This document shows positions 44,179 to 52,727 of a DNA stretch of 57,909 bases, one piece after another. A program made the translations under genes and the position numbers. The notes beneath the pieces were generated by a model. It saw only the letters and a list, made by a program, of their open reading frames with translations, was not told where the DNA came from and made no database searches. The number at the start of each line of letters is the position of its first letter. Position 1 is the stretch's first letter. The stretch comes from Promethearchaeota archaeon (GTDB taxonomy: Archaea > Asgardarchaeota > Lokiarchaeia > Sigyniarchaeales > Promethearchaeaceae): the NCBI GenBank assembly GCA_004524545.1, contig SDNX01000003.1:1-57909 (forward strand). The letters are read 5' to 3'.

Positions 44179-45411
44179 ATGTCAAAATCAGATTTTTTTT
44201 CAAAGGAACTATCCGAAGAAGAACGAGAGTTATACGATCGTCAATTTCGTCTAAAGGGATGGAATCAAGGAGTTTTGAAAAACTCTCGAGTATTAATTGC
44301 AGGTATAGGAGGACTTGGATGTGAAATTGCGAAAAATTTAGCCATGGTAGGTGTTGGACACATAGATTTAGTTGATTTAGATGTAATCGAACATTCCAAT
44401 TTAAATCGGCAGATGCTTTTTGTTGGTGCAGAAGTTGCGAAACCGAAAGCACTTGCTGCTGTTGACATGCTGATGAAAATTAACCCAAACATTGTCATTA
44501 AAGGCTATCATTCGTCTCTGGAACAACTACCGCCAATATTATTTAAAAAAGCGGATGTGATTGTAGGAGGATTGGATTCTATGCAAGCCCGTCTTAATCT
44601 GAATACTCAAGCTATTCGATTTAACAAACCTCTAGTGGATGGTGGAGTGAATGGATACCACGGACATGTCTATACAATATTACCTAAAGATAATGCCTGT
44701 TTTGAATGCTATCCAGTTTCAAGCACCGAAAGCGATGATATGGCGGCATGTACTGTTGTTGGTATCCCGCGTAAAAGAATTCATTGTCTTTTCAAAGCAA
44801 TGATGAAATTTGAAGATATAAATACTAATCCACCAAATCCGAAAAACTTGAAGGAAATTAAATTTTTACAAGATGAGGCAAACATTTTGGTAGAAAAATA
44901 TGGATTCGGGCTTACATTTGAAGAAAAGGAAATCATCCAAGTAATTGACCACCATGATCCAGGGATAATCACAATCAATGCAGTAATAGCAAGTTTACAG
45001 TCCCATGAAGTTGTAAAACTTCTGAATGTGCTTAAAGGAAATAAGGGATTAGGTCTACCAAACAAAAAATATATTATTTATAATGGAATGACAGCGGGAT
45101 TTTACCATTTGGATAAACCCCGGAATGCAAATTGCACTCAATGTGGAAATAAAGTGTTACGTGAAGAATTCTACTTACGTAAGGATCAATCTCTACAGAC
45201 GATAATTAATGGATTGAAAATGAAAGGTTATCAATTAGACCCTGAAATGGAACCTGTCGTGACAGTACCTGATTTCAACACTATTCGTGAACTGGATCTA
45301 GAAAAAACAGTCTTAGATAATGAATTATTTTCACTATCCTTACTCACTGTCTCCGGATTTCTTGAAGGAGATATCTATATAACGATTCGTATATTTAAAG
45401 ATAAAAACTAA
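44179..45411 (+). CDS. E1-like ubiquitin-activating enzyme
   Basis: A 410-residue single-chain E1 of the Uba3/Uba2 type. The adenylation domain has the nucleotide loop GIGGLGCE (residues 42-49), the DLDVIEHSNLNRQ segment and GLDSMQARL. Zinc Cys are Cys174-x2-Cys177 and Cys319-x2-Cys322. The catalytic Cys is predicted to be Cys191 (MAACTVVGIPRKR), matching the position in Uba3. Residues about 330-410 resemble the E2-recruiting ubiquitin-fold domain. It should adenylate the modifier encoded upstream and pass it to the E2 encoded downstream (47 bases apart). Confidence 0.93.
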   Translation: MSKSDFFSKELSEEERELYDRQFRLKGWNQGVLKNSRVLIAGIGGLGCEIAKNLAMVGVGHIDLVDLDVIEHSNLNRQMLFVGAEVAKPKALAAVDMLMKINPNIVIKGYHSSLEQLPPILFKKADVIVGGLDSMQARLNLNTQAIRFNKPLVDGGVNGYHGHVYTILPKDNACFECYPVSSTESDDMAACTVVGIPRKRIHCLFKAMMKFEDINTNPPNPKNLKEIKFLQDEANILVEKYGFGLTFEEKEIIQVIDHHDPGIITINAVIASLQSHEVVKLLNVLKGNKGLGLPNKKYIIYNGMTAGFYHLDKPRNANCTQCGNKVLREEFYLRKDQSLQTIINGLKMKGYQLDPEMEPVVTVPDFNTIRELDLEKTVLDNELFSLSLLTVSGFLEGDIYITIRIFKDKN

Positions 45412-45458
45412 AGCCTAACAACCAATATTAAAACCAACCTAACAAGATGATGTGAAAA

Positions 45459-45986
45459 ATGTCCCTCAGACAAAAGCGAGTAGCTCAAGAATATGCTCGT
45501 TTAAAAAAATTGTATAATCAAGGCACTATTAAACAATTGAAAGCCTTTGACTCTGGTAGTAAAAGCATTGACCATTTGAAAATTCTTATTCAAGGACCGA
45601 AAGGGAGTGCATATCAAGGAGGATATTTTAAATTAGAAATGAAATTTCCTCGGGATTATCCTCAGCAGCCCCCATTCGTACGACTCCATACCCCGATTTG
45701 GCATCCTAATTTTTGGCCAAAACCATCGGAATATCCTGGACAACGGAATATCTGCTTAGCGCTGGTTGATCCGAATTACATAGGTAAGAAAGGAGGATGG
45801 AGCCCTTCAAAGACATCTGTTACCGTAATACAGGCTATAATCGCTATGTTGAACATATCCGGATCCCTAATCAATCCTACTGATGTGTTTAACAAGAAAG
45901 CTGCTTTGGAAATGATGGATAACCAACGGCAATTTGATAAAAAAGTCAAAAATCTTGTGAAAAAATATGCTACCAAAAAATGGTAG
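45459..45986 (+). CDS. E2-like ubiquitin-conjugating enzyme
   Basis: A 175-residue UBC-fold protein. Features: N-terminal helix with RVAQEYARLKKL, HLKILIQGPKGSAYQGG, FPRDYPQQPPFVRL, the His82-Pro-Asn motif, catalytic Cys99 (NICLALV), and SPSKTSVTVIQAIIAML. Between HPN and the catalytic Cys there is an insertion of about 7 residues (FWPKPSEYPGQ) compared with typical E2s; no acidic residue of the usual Cys-Leu-Asp is present. It forms an operon with E1 and the JAMM protease (19 bases). Confidence 0.94.
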   Translation: MSLRQKRVAQEYARLKKLYNQGTIKQLKAFDSGSKSIDHLKILIQGPKGSAYQGGYFKLEMKFPRDYPQQPPFVRLHTPIWHPNFWPKPSEYPGQRNICLALVDPNYIGKKGGWSPSKTSVTVIQAIIAMLNISGSLINPTDVFNKKAALEMMDNQRQFDKKVKNLVKKYATKKW

Positions 45987-46005
45987 GTAATCGGTGTAGA
46001 TTAAC

Positions 46006-46806
46006 ATGAATGATGAGGAACCAAAAGATATAGAAAGCCTAAAGAAAAAACTGAAGGAGAAGCTCAGAAATGAAATCGAAAAGGAAGTTCTTATTGAGAT
46101 TTATGAGGAATTAAAGGACGAGGAAAAAGAAACTATCCAAGATGAAATTGTTCATGAAAAACACGAATCTGAAGCTTTAGAAACAGGTCTAAAATCTCCT
46201 CCAAAAGTAGAACCCGTAAAAGAGAACAAGAAAGCTGAAAAAGTTCATGTTAAAATTAAGCCCATTATGAAAATTGTGTCCCATTCAATTAAGTACGCCA
46301 ACACAAATGTCCCCAAAGAATATTGGGTTGAGGTAATTGGCTTGTTAGCAGGGAAATATGATGAAAAGAATGACTTGCTGTACCTCGAGGACGCCTATCC
46401 AATGGGACATGGTAATGCTGTGTATGCTGAAATTAAAGATTATAAGAATTTTTATAAAGCATTTGCAGATTTACGTGCCAAAGGCCAATTTGTATGCGGA
46501 TGGTATCATTCTCACCCTTCGTATGGATTATTTTTAAGCCAAGAGGATATGGGAACGCAGGCACGCTATCAAAAATTGTGGGATAAGTCGATTGCTTTGG
46601 TGATTGATCCTACTCAACTTGATGGTACTACACTTGGGTTCAATATTTTCCGTGCGAATTTGAAAAAACAGAAGTGGTACAAGATACCGTTTTCCATCGA
46701 AGGAAATCTTGACGCAAAATCCTTACCTGGACTAGTAGATTTTGTGAGTCCTTTAGCAGAAGGTAAAAAGATTTTCTTGGAATATGACGAATCCTCAAGC
46801 GGATAA
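46006..46806 (+). CDS. JAMM/MPN+ deubiquitinase-like metalloprotease with N-terminal coiled coil
   Basis: A 266-residue protein. The first 60 residues are a charged coiled coil and a short linker follows. The MPN domain has the complete JAMM set: Glu109 (EVIG), His168 and His170 (HSHP), Ser178 and Asp181. The spacing matches Rpn11/AMSH. It should remove or process the modifier, an essential step if the modifier tail Ile must be trimmed. It lies in the operon after E2 (19 bases) and before the RING gene (21 bases). Confidence 0.94.
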   Translation: MNDEEPKDIESLKKKLKEKLRNEIEKEVLIEIYEELKDEEKETIQDEIVHEKHESEALETGLKSPPKVEPVKENKKAEKVHVKIKPIMKIVSHSIKYANTNVPKEYWVEVIGLLAGKYDEKNDLLYLEDAYPMGHGNAVYAEIKDYKNFYKAFADLRAKGQFVCGWYHSHPSYGLFLSQEDMGTQARYQKLWDKSIALVIDPTQLDGTTLGFNIFRANLKKQKWYKIPFSIEGNLDAKSLPGLVDFVSPLAEGKKIFLEYDESSSG

Positions 46807-46827
46807 GTCAATTAAAACGAAATTTTT

Positions 46828-48081
46828 GTGATTTACGTGACTACTAAAATACCTAGAATACTTATATATGTGGTCTTGATAGGACTCAGTCTCGTCATTG
46901 GAGTAATATTTGGATATACTCCAGGGATATCTGTAGAGGGTTTCTTATCTTTCTTATTCATTGGTATTTGGATATGTTATACCGTGGAGATATTTATTCG
47001 AATAAAAAAAATGAAGGAATATCGCTCCACGTTAAATAATGGGGCTTTAATTTTTGGAAATCTATTAGTCTCCAGTTTTTATGGAATATTTGGAGATTTT
47101 ACTCCATTTCTTAATCAAGCGTTGTTTCCGGATACATTTCTCCGGATTAATATCTGGGTGACGATCTTTTCTTTACCGTATCTCATTTTTGGGTCGTTTC
47201 TTCTGTTATTCTCAATTACTAAATATTTTTCCGTCTATATCAACGATAACGCATTCAACGCGAGAAAATTCACCGTGTTGATGGGTTTTGTGTTTCTTGG
47301 ATTTGATTTGGTGTATATATTACTTCGACATGGAGTATTTTCCTTGGGCCCGTTAGACTTTTCCCATTTATCTGGCACATTTAACATCTACATCATTGTA
47401 CATATGTGTATAATCGTTTTTTTTGGTTTAATAGGTATTTTCACTCGCAATCGCTCCTCATCTGCATATAATATAGACCAACTCACATCCCGCATGAATG
47501 ATATTGATCGTCGTATCAATGCTGCTGATAAGACATCTGCAGCCGCCCGTAGAAGTGAACGAAGAGCTCGAGAAGCGGAACAAGAACGTGAGAAAGAACG
47601 AAAAAAGAAAGAAGCACAACGACGTAAGCAATCGTCCAATCGTCCGAGTTCTTCGCCTAGAACGTATCTATCTTCACGATCCTCCCGATCCCAACCATCA
47701 ACGAAAGTGTCGAACATACCCCGTTCTAACTCGAGTCCCAAAACATCAGCACGGAGTAGCTCAAGCTCTCAATCCAAGCCTGTTTCAGTAAGCAATAAAG
47801 AATTAGCAAAAATGAGACCCAAAACGGGTGTCCTAAGTAAAGAAGATTTCATGTGCATTTTCTGTTTTGAAATGCCCGATAGTTCTGATAGAGAAGGTAT
47901 TGTTTTATGTCCCCATTGCCGATATCCCGCTCATTACCGTGAATTTAAGGAATGGGTACGCAATTCCAAATTATGCTCTCGATGCGATGGAGTGTTACCC
48001 CCCAGCTTTATTCAAAATCCAAAAGTAATTCCGGTTAAAACCTATCTTAAAGCCTATAAGCTCTTTAAAAAACAATTTTAA
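46828..48081 (+). CDS. membrane-embedded RING-type protein, candidate E3 ligase
   Basis: A 417-residue protein with a GTG start. The first 205 residues contain about six membrane helices (for example residues 10-30, 35-57, 70-92, 106-130, 147-165, 185-204). Then comes a long charged, Ser/Arg-rich linker with a short coiled coil, and a C-terminal RING-like motif: Cys343-x2-Cys346-x14-Cys361-x2-Cys364-x4-His369-x13-Cys383-x2-Cys386. His363 could be an additional ligand. Its place in the operon (21 bases after JAMM, 22 before GNAT) makes it the candidate E3, with the RING on the cytoplasmic side. Confidence 0.85.
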   Translation: MIYVTTKIPRILIYVVLIGLSLVIGVIFGYTPGISVEGFLSFLFIGIWICYTVEIFIRIKKMKEYRSTLNNGALIFGNLLVSSFYGIFGDFTPFLNQALFPDTFLRINIWVTIFSLPYLIFGSFLLLFSITKYFSVYINDNAFNARKFTVLMGFVFLGFDLVYILLRHGVFSLGPLDFSHLSGTFNIYIIVHMCIIVFFGLIGIFTRNRSSSAYNIDQLTSRMNDIDRRINAADKTSAAARRSERRAREAEQEREKERKKKEAQRRKQSSNRPSSSPRTYLSSRSSRSQPSTKVSNIPRSNSSPKTSARSSSSSQSKPVSVSNKELAKMRPKTGVLSKEDFMCIFCFEMPDSSDREGIVLCPHCRYPAHYREFKEWVRNSKLCSRCDGVLPPSFIQNPKVIPVKTYLKAYKLFKKQF

Positions 48082-48103
48082 GATAGCAATCCATCCAGTA
48101 TTT

Positions 48104-48670
48104 ATGAAGACCTCTGACTTGGAAATCCCTCCAGCTTTTCTCAATGGACCCCAAATTAACATGGTGCCGTTAATGACTGATCATATAGACCTATATTTTC
48201 GATGGCAGAATGATGCGGAAATCCGCAAGTACTTCGGCAATTCGGTACCTATTTCGCAAGCTTCTATCAATGAAATGATCTTAAAAACAGATGATTCCAC
48301 GATTAATTTTGAAATATGGCATATTGCAGATAAAAAACCAATTGGAATGGCGAAAATTTCCGGAATAAATTGGATTAGAAGAAAATGTTCTATCGGTGGG
48401 CTAATCGGAGAAAAATCTTACTGGGGGCAAGGACTAGCGACAGAATTAACTCAAATGTTAGTTGATTATATATTTGGGGAACTGAATCTTAATAAAATTA
48501 CAGCATTGATTTATTCTCCAAATAAAAGGTCTCAGAAATGCGCCGAACGCATTGGATTTCAATTAGAAGCAAAAATCGGGGATGCTGGGTATTTTGATGG
48601 AGAATATTGCGATGATCTCTATTATTCTCTCTATCTTAAAGACTGGAAAGAAAAGAATGACCCAAACTAA
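48104..48670 (+). CDS. RimJ/RimL-type GNAT acetyltransferase in ubiquitin operon
   Basis: A 188-residue GNAT protein. It has the family opening HIDLYFRWQNDAEIRKYFG, the acetyl-CoA loop EKSYWGQGLATELTQML (Q/R-x-x-G-x-G/A pattern), NKITALIYSPNKRSQKCAE and a final GFQLEA. Members acetylate protein N-termini, ribosomal proteins or small molecules. It follows the RING gene by 22 bases on the same strand, so it probably belongs to the operon; acetylation of a component of the modifier system would be a testable link. Confidence 0.9.
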   Translation: MKTSDLEIPPAFLNGPQINMVPLMTDHIDLYFRWQNDAEIRKYFGNSVPISQASINEMILKTDDSTINFEIWHIADKKPIGMAKISGINWIRRKCSIGGLIGEKSYWGQGLATELTQMLVDYIFGELNLNKITALIYSPNKRSQKCAERIGFQLEAKIGDAGYFDGEYCDDLYYSLYLKDWKEKNDPN

Positions 48671-48677
48671 TAGACCT

Positions 48678-49178
48678 TTATTTCTTAAGGGAGGCTAAAA
48701 GCACTTCTTCAATAGTGGAACTTTTTGGTTTTTCTTCTATTAAATCTAATAAAGTTCCTTCACTATCGAAGAAATAAATCATCGGGATCTTATCTACAGC
48801 AAATTTAGGGTTTACTGCTTCCGGTGGAGAGTGTCTAGCGGACCATTTTATATCTCCTAGTGTACGGTAAGGGTCAGTTTTAATTCCATAGAGAAATCTG
48901 ATTTCGACTTTATCTGAAGGTAATGCATCCACAATTTTAAGTAAATGAGGAACTTGCATTTTGCAGTCTTTGCACCAGGCTGCGCCCATTGCTAATATTT
49001 TAATGGATTTGTTTTTAGAAGAGAGGATGGCGACTATTTGATTGATCACCTCAGATTTCGGGATGTATGCAGAGTAATTTTCTTCAATTGAGGAATCCTC
49101 TTTGAATTTTTCAACATATTCTGCACTGTCCATTGTCGGTGAAACAATATCTGACCACAACAGTTTTTCACTTGGCAT
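48678..49178 (-). CDS. thioredoxin-like protein with CKDC motif
   Basis: A 166-residue protein with a thioredoxin fold from about residue 50: LAMGAAWCKDCKMQVPHLLKI has the Cys-x2-Cys redox centre after a Trp, then RFLYGIKTDP, the cis-Pro loop VDKIPMIYFFDSEG and the last helix. No signal peptide is present, so it is cytoplasmic. It converges with the GNAT gene at 48670, with an 8-base gap. It is a single gene. Confidence 0.9.
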   Translation of the reverse strand: MPSEKLLWSDIVSPTMDSAEYVEKFKEDSSIEENYSAYIPKSEVINQIVAILSSKNKSIKILAMGAAWCKDCKMQVPHLLKIVDALPSDKVEIRFLYGIKTDPYRTLGDIKWSARHSPPEAVNPKFAVDKIPMIYFFDSEGTLLDLIEEKPKSSTIEEVLLASLKK

Positions 49179-49338
49179 ATGCCAAAATGGTTGTGGAGAT
49201 ATTTACTTATTCCCATTTTCCCTCATAATATTGGTTACCAATTAACCACGTCAAATTTTGGAAAATTACTGTTTTATTTAAAAACTATAGGAAGAACTAA
49301 ATATGGATAGTGTGATGAAAATTATGGGAGTGTAATCA

Positions 49339-50133
49339 TTGATTGACAATCTTCAACAGATATTGACCAAATTCAAAGAACCGAATACAGAAATCCTCTA
49401 TTCAATGTTGGAATCGATGCGGGTTAATGAACTCCTTGAAGATGTACGGGTGATCCAAGCAATGCGGAATATTCGAATCGAGGATTTCATTACAGAGGAT
49501 ATGATTTTCTCAGTAATGCCCCCGGATAAAAAAGAATACGGCGTATTGATTGAAGAAGATGTTATTGGTGTTCTCAAGGAATTATTTACTCTTTTCTATA
49601 GTAATCGTCCTCTAATGTTCTATCGAGATCAAACCCCCAACCCTCCTGATTTTACGAGAACCACAGGAGCTCCCCATATGATTGCGATTATTGCGCAACT
49701 TCTTGATATAGAAGAAAACGATAAGATATTGATACTCGGCTCAAAAAGTGGGTACATGGAAAGCGTAATCCAAGATATTGAGATAAATACTGAAGCATTT
49801 GTAATCGAGCAAGTCCCAGAGATCTACCACATTACTAAATCCAATATTGGTCGTATAAAGGGAAATACAAATATCTATCTTGGAGACCCCGTTTATTATA
49901 TCAAAAATCTACCAGTTTCCCAATTTGACAAGATATTATTAACGGGATACATTAAATCTATTCCGAAACAGATTTTTGACCATCTAAAAATTGGTGGGAT
50001 CTTATGTGCTCCAGTGGGTACCTTTTATAAACAATTTTTCTTACGTTATTTTAAAACAGGAGAGGAATCCTGGGATGAAGAAACACACCTCCCGGTAATG
50101 TTCTCGCGCCTAGTCACTAGCTATCAAAATTAA
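49339..50133 (+). CDS. protein-L-isoaspartate O-methyltransferase-like protein, divergent
   Basis: A 264-residue PCMT-fold protein. After a helical N-terminus, it has FTRTTGAPHMIAIIAQLLDI, the counterpart of the PCMT segment Ser-Ala-Pro-His-Met, and then ILILGSKSGYMES, which corresponds to SAM motif I but changes the usual Gly-Thr-Gly-Ser-Gly to Gly-Ser-Lys-Ser-Gly. Typical chain lengths are about 215, so it is longer by an N-terminal extension. Start is TTG with GGGAG nearby. Activity is uncertain. Confidence 0.8.
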   Translation: MIDNLQQILTKFKEPNTEILYSMLESMRVNELLEDVRVIQAMRNIRIEDFITEDMIFSVMPPDKKEYGVLIEEDVIGVLKELFTLFYSNRPLMFYRDQTPNPPDFTRTTGAPHMIAIIAQLLDIEENDKILILGSKSGYMESVIQDIEINTEAFVIEQVPEIYHITKSNIGRIKGNTNIYLGDPVYYIKNLPVSQFDKILLTGYIKSIPKQIFDHLKIGGILCAPVGTFYKQFFLRYFKTGEESWDEETHLPVMFSRLVTSYQN

Positions 50134-50154
50134 AGAAAAAGAAAAATAATGAAT

Positions 50155-50856
50155 TTAGGGTAGTGCTGGAATGTTACCCAAATTACCCAAACCAAATCCC
50201 CACAAAAGGATTAAACCGCCTTGGACGAAACAATAAAGTGCGACCACCAGTGCGATTGGAGGGTATGAAAGCACTCTTGAAATTGATTGTAATGTTCCTA
50301 TCCAAAATTTCATTGCAAGTGCCACTAAAGTCGCTAGAACGAATCCAATACCGAAAATAATCCATTTTGCGTTTTGATATTCTAACCACTCTTTAGGTAC
50401 GAAAACTACCAGAAGAACGGCAATGGCTGCTCCTGAAAGAAGTCCGATCATACCAGCCCAAGGCAAGTCATTAATCGGTTTTAGAAACATCACAACTCCA
50501 ACCACAAAACAGGAAATTATTGTCAACCAATCCAATGGCATACCATCGAGAGGTAATCCTCCGAATCGAGTATCATACAATCTACTTGGGGCGATATTAT
50601 TGATTACACCTACAGCAGCAGCCCAAATCAGAATAACTCCTAAAAGTAATCCTAAATATGACAGAACTTTAAGGAATTTAGATACTTCTACCTCTTCCCA
50701 GTCTTCCTTTTTGAAATTTCTCTTAAAAAATGCTTGTTTCCGTTTGGTTTCGTATCCCATCCATGTAATGGCCATGATTCCTCCAATAATTAACATCCAA
50801 CCAGCGTTTCTAGGAAACCAATTAATAATAGCAGTAAATACTTCTTGAAAAGTCAT
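50155..50856 (-). CDS. polytopic membrane protein
   Basis: A 233-residue protein with about six hydrophobic helices (roughly residues 17-33, 67-84, 110-124, 133-152, 164-183, 198-220) and an acidic loop after helix 1 (NFKKEDWEEVEVSKF). I do not recognise a family. It is convergent with the PCMT-like gene, with a 21-base gap, and downstream of GlpD on the same strand by 127 bases. Confidence 0.65.
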   Translation of the reverse strand: MTFQEVFTAIINWFPRNAGWMLIIGGIMAITWMGYETKRKQAFFKRNFKKEDWEEVEVSKFLKVLSYLGLLLGVILIWAAAVGVINNIAPSRLYDTRFGGLPLDGMPLDWLTIISCFVVGVVMFLKPINDLPWAGMIGLLSGAAIAVLLVVFVPKEWLEYQNAKWIIFGIGFVLATLVALAMKFWIGTLQSISRVLSYPPIALVVALYCFVQGGLILLWGFGLGNLGNIPALP

Positions 50857-50983
50857 TTTTTCCCATCATTTTTTTTTATTATCCTAAGATAAACTAGAAC
50901 GCATTGGCTATATAAATAATACCGAGTCTATTTATTCGTAATTTAGGTCTTAACTTATCGAGAGAAGAAAAAGAGGATAATTT

Positions 50984-52660
50984 TTAAAACCAAATTGTTT
51001 TTCGGATATAATCCATGTAGTGCTCGATTTCATTGGATTTTGTCTTGTCATCCCAACTGTAAAAAGTAGCCATTATGTTAGCGACCTTTTCTGCAATAAT
51101 TCTTTGTTTAGAATGATGGATTTTTATTGCAATTTCTGTTCGTCTGCACATGACATCTATCAAACGAGGTGCAAGTTCATATTGCAAAATATAATGAATC
51201 TCGGCGGGAAGGAAATAATCATCCTCGATAAAGGATATACCTTTTTCGGGAACATCTTGAATCATTTCGACAATTTTCATGGCTCCTTTTCCATATTGCT
51301 GGTAAAGCATATCTAAAGTATAATCAGATAAATCAAGCATTTTCTCAGCAACATATTTATCCCATTCCTCTCGTTGTAAACCTATTAGGAATGGTTTGAA
51401 TGAATACCCTTCCTTCAGTTTGTCTTCAGGAATCTCCTTAGTAATTTTTTCGTTAGAGATTAAGTGGAAAAAAACATCTTCTCCCATTTTTCGCCAAGTT
51501 GTCAGTTTTCCCCCCGCGATGGTCGTCAAACCATCATCTGTATCAATTATTGTGTGTTTTCTCGATACTTTGCCTTCTTCCACACCTTCTTGACGCACAA
51601 GGGGTCGAATTCCTGCATAGGTAGAAATAATATCCTCATATGTGAGGGTTGCATTAGGATATAAGTGATTTACTCCTGTAAAGAGATAATCACAATCTTC
51701 TTTCGTGCAAAAGGGTTCATCTAAGTCTTCATTATAGTCTGTATCTGTTGTTCCAATAAGTGTATATTTTTCTCGCTTCAACACAAAATAAGCACGACCA
51801 TCAAGTATATGATTAATTACAAGTGCATTATTATTCCCAACTCTGTCTTTGGGAACCATTACATGAACCCCTTTGGTAGGACGGATAAGTTTTCTCTGAT
51901 AATTTCTTAGTAGATCATCTGTCCAAATTCCAGTAGCATTTACAAATGCTTTCCCTTTTACTCGAAATTTTTCACCCGATAATGTATCTTCAACCTGCAC
52001 TCCAGAGATTTTCTCATTCTCCAAAACATAATCGTTCACTTTCACGTAATTTACGGCTGTAGTACCCCCAAGTGCCACGCTCTCTTTAATGGCTTCTAGT
52101 GTTAACCTTGAATCATCCACATTGTTGTCATAATACTGTCCACTCATTACAAGATTATTGGGGTTCAAATTTGGTTCTTCTTCTAATGTACGTTTAAGTG
52201 AGAAATATTTTCTTTTTCCCTTGTTCTTGAATTTTGTTCCGAATTCAGACATTAAATCATAAAGAACTAGCGCTAACCATATTTTGAGTTTGGACATTTT
52301 TCCATTCTTATAATATGGCATAGTAAATTTTTCAGGACGTAATAAATGAGGGAGTGCGGTGGTTCTCATCCAATTCCGTTCAACACATGCTTCACGAACT
52401 AAGCCAAATTCCCCACTATTGAGATAACGTAAACCACCGTGAGCGAGTTTTGAGGAGCGTGAAGATGTACCAAAAGCAAAATCCTGCTTATCCAATAATG
52501 CAGTTTTCAATCCACGCAAACTAGCTTCGCGTGCAACGCCTGCACCTGTTACCCCACCACCAATAATGACAAGATCGAATTCTTCGGTTTTTAGCGTATC
52601 AATGAATTTACTTCGATTCTTAAATGTCCACTCAGCATTGAATATATCGGGTGATCCCAT
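50984..52660 (-). CDS. glpD: FAD-dependent glycerol-3-phosphate dehydrogenase
   Basis: A 558-residue flavoprotein of the bacterial-type GlpD/GlpA family. The FAD-binding start is IIGGGVTGAGVAREASLRG, followed by FAFGTSSRSSKLAHGGLRYL, TKGVHVMVPKDR, and GGKLTTWRKMGEDV. It oxidises glycerol-3-phosphate to DHAP with electrons to a quinone or other acceptor. Archaeal lipids use glycerol-1-phosphate, so a G3P enzyme indicates glycerol catabolism or uptake, or acquisition from bacteria. It lies 67 bases downstream of a PfkB-family kinase on the same strand. Confidence 0.95.
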   Translation of the reverse strand: MGSPDIFNAEWTFKNRSKFIDTLKTEEFDLVIIGGGVTGAGVAREASLRGLKTALLDKQDFAFGTSSRSSKLAHGGLRYLNSGEFGLVREACVERNWMRTTALPHLLRPEKFTMPYYKNGKMSKLKIWLALVLYDLMSEFGTKFKNKGKRKYFSLKRTLEEEPNLNPNNLVMSGQYYDNNVDDSRLTLEAIKESVALGGTTAVNYVKVNDYVLENEKISGVQVEDTLSGEKFRVKGKAFVNATGIWTDDLLRNYQRKLIRPTKGVHVMVPKDRVGNNNALVINHILDGRAYFVLKREKYTLIGTTDTDYNEDLDEPFCTKEDCDYLFTGVNHLYPNATLTYEDIISTYAGIRPLVRQEGVEEGKVSRKHTIIDTDDGLTTIAGGKLTTWRKMGEDVFFHLISNEKITKEIPEDKLKEGYSFKPFLIGLQREEWDKYVAEKMLDLSDYTLDMLYQQYGKGAMKIVEMIQDVPEKGISFIEDDYFLPAEIHYILQYELAPRLIDVMCRRTEIAIKIHHSKQRIIAEKVANIMATFYSWDDKTKSNEIEHYMDYIRKTIWF

Positions 52661-52727
52661 GATCAGAATCTAGTTCCACGAATTGATAAGTAAGATGGAA
52701 GAGTGGGTTCAAACTATTGACCAGAAT

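Noticed and set aside
47388-47741. 117-codon minus-strand open frame opposite the RING gene
   Set aside because: Repetitive Arg/Ser/Glu content is the mirror of the charged linker of the RING protein; no independent support.
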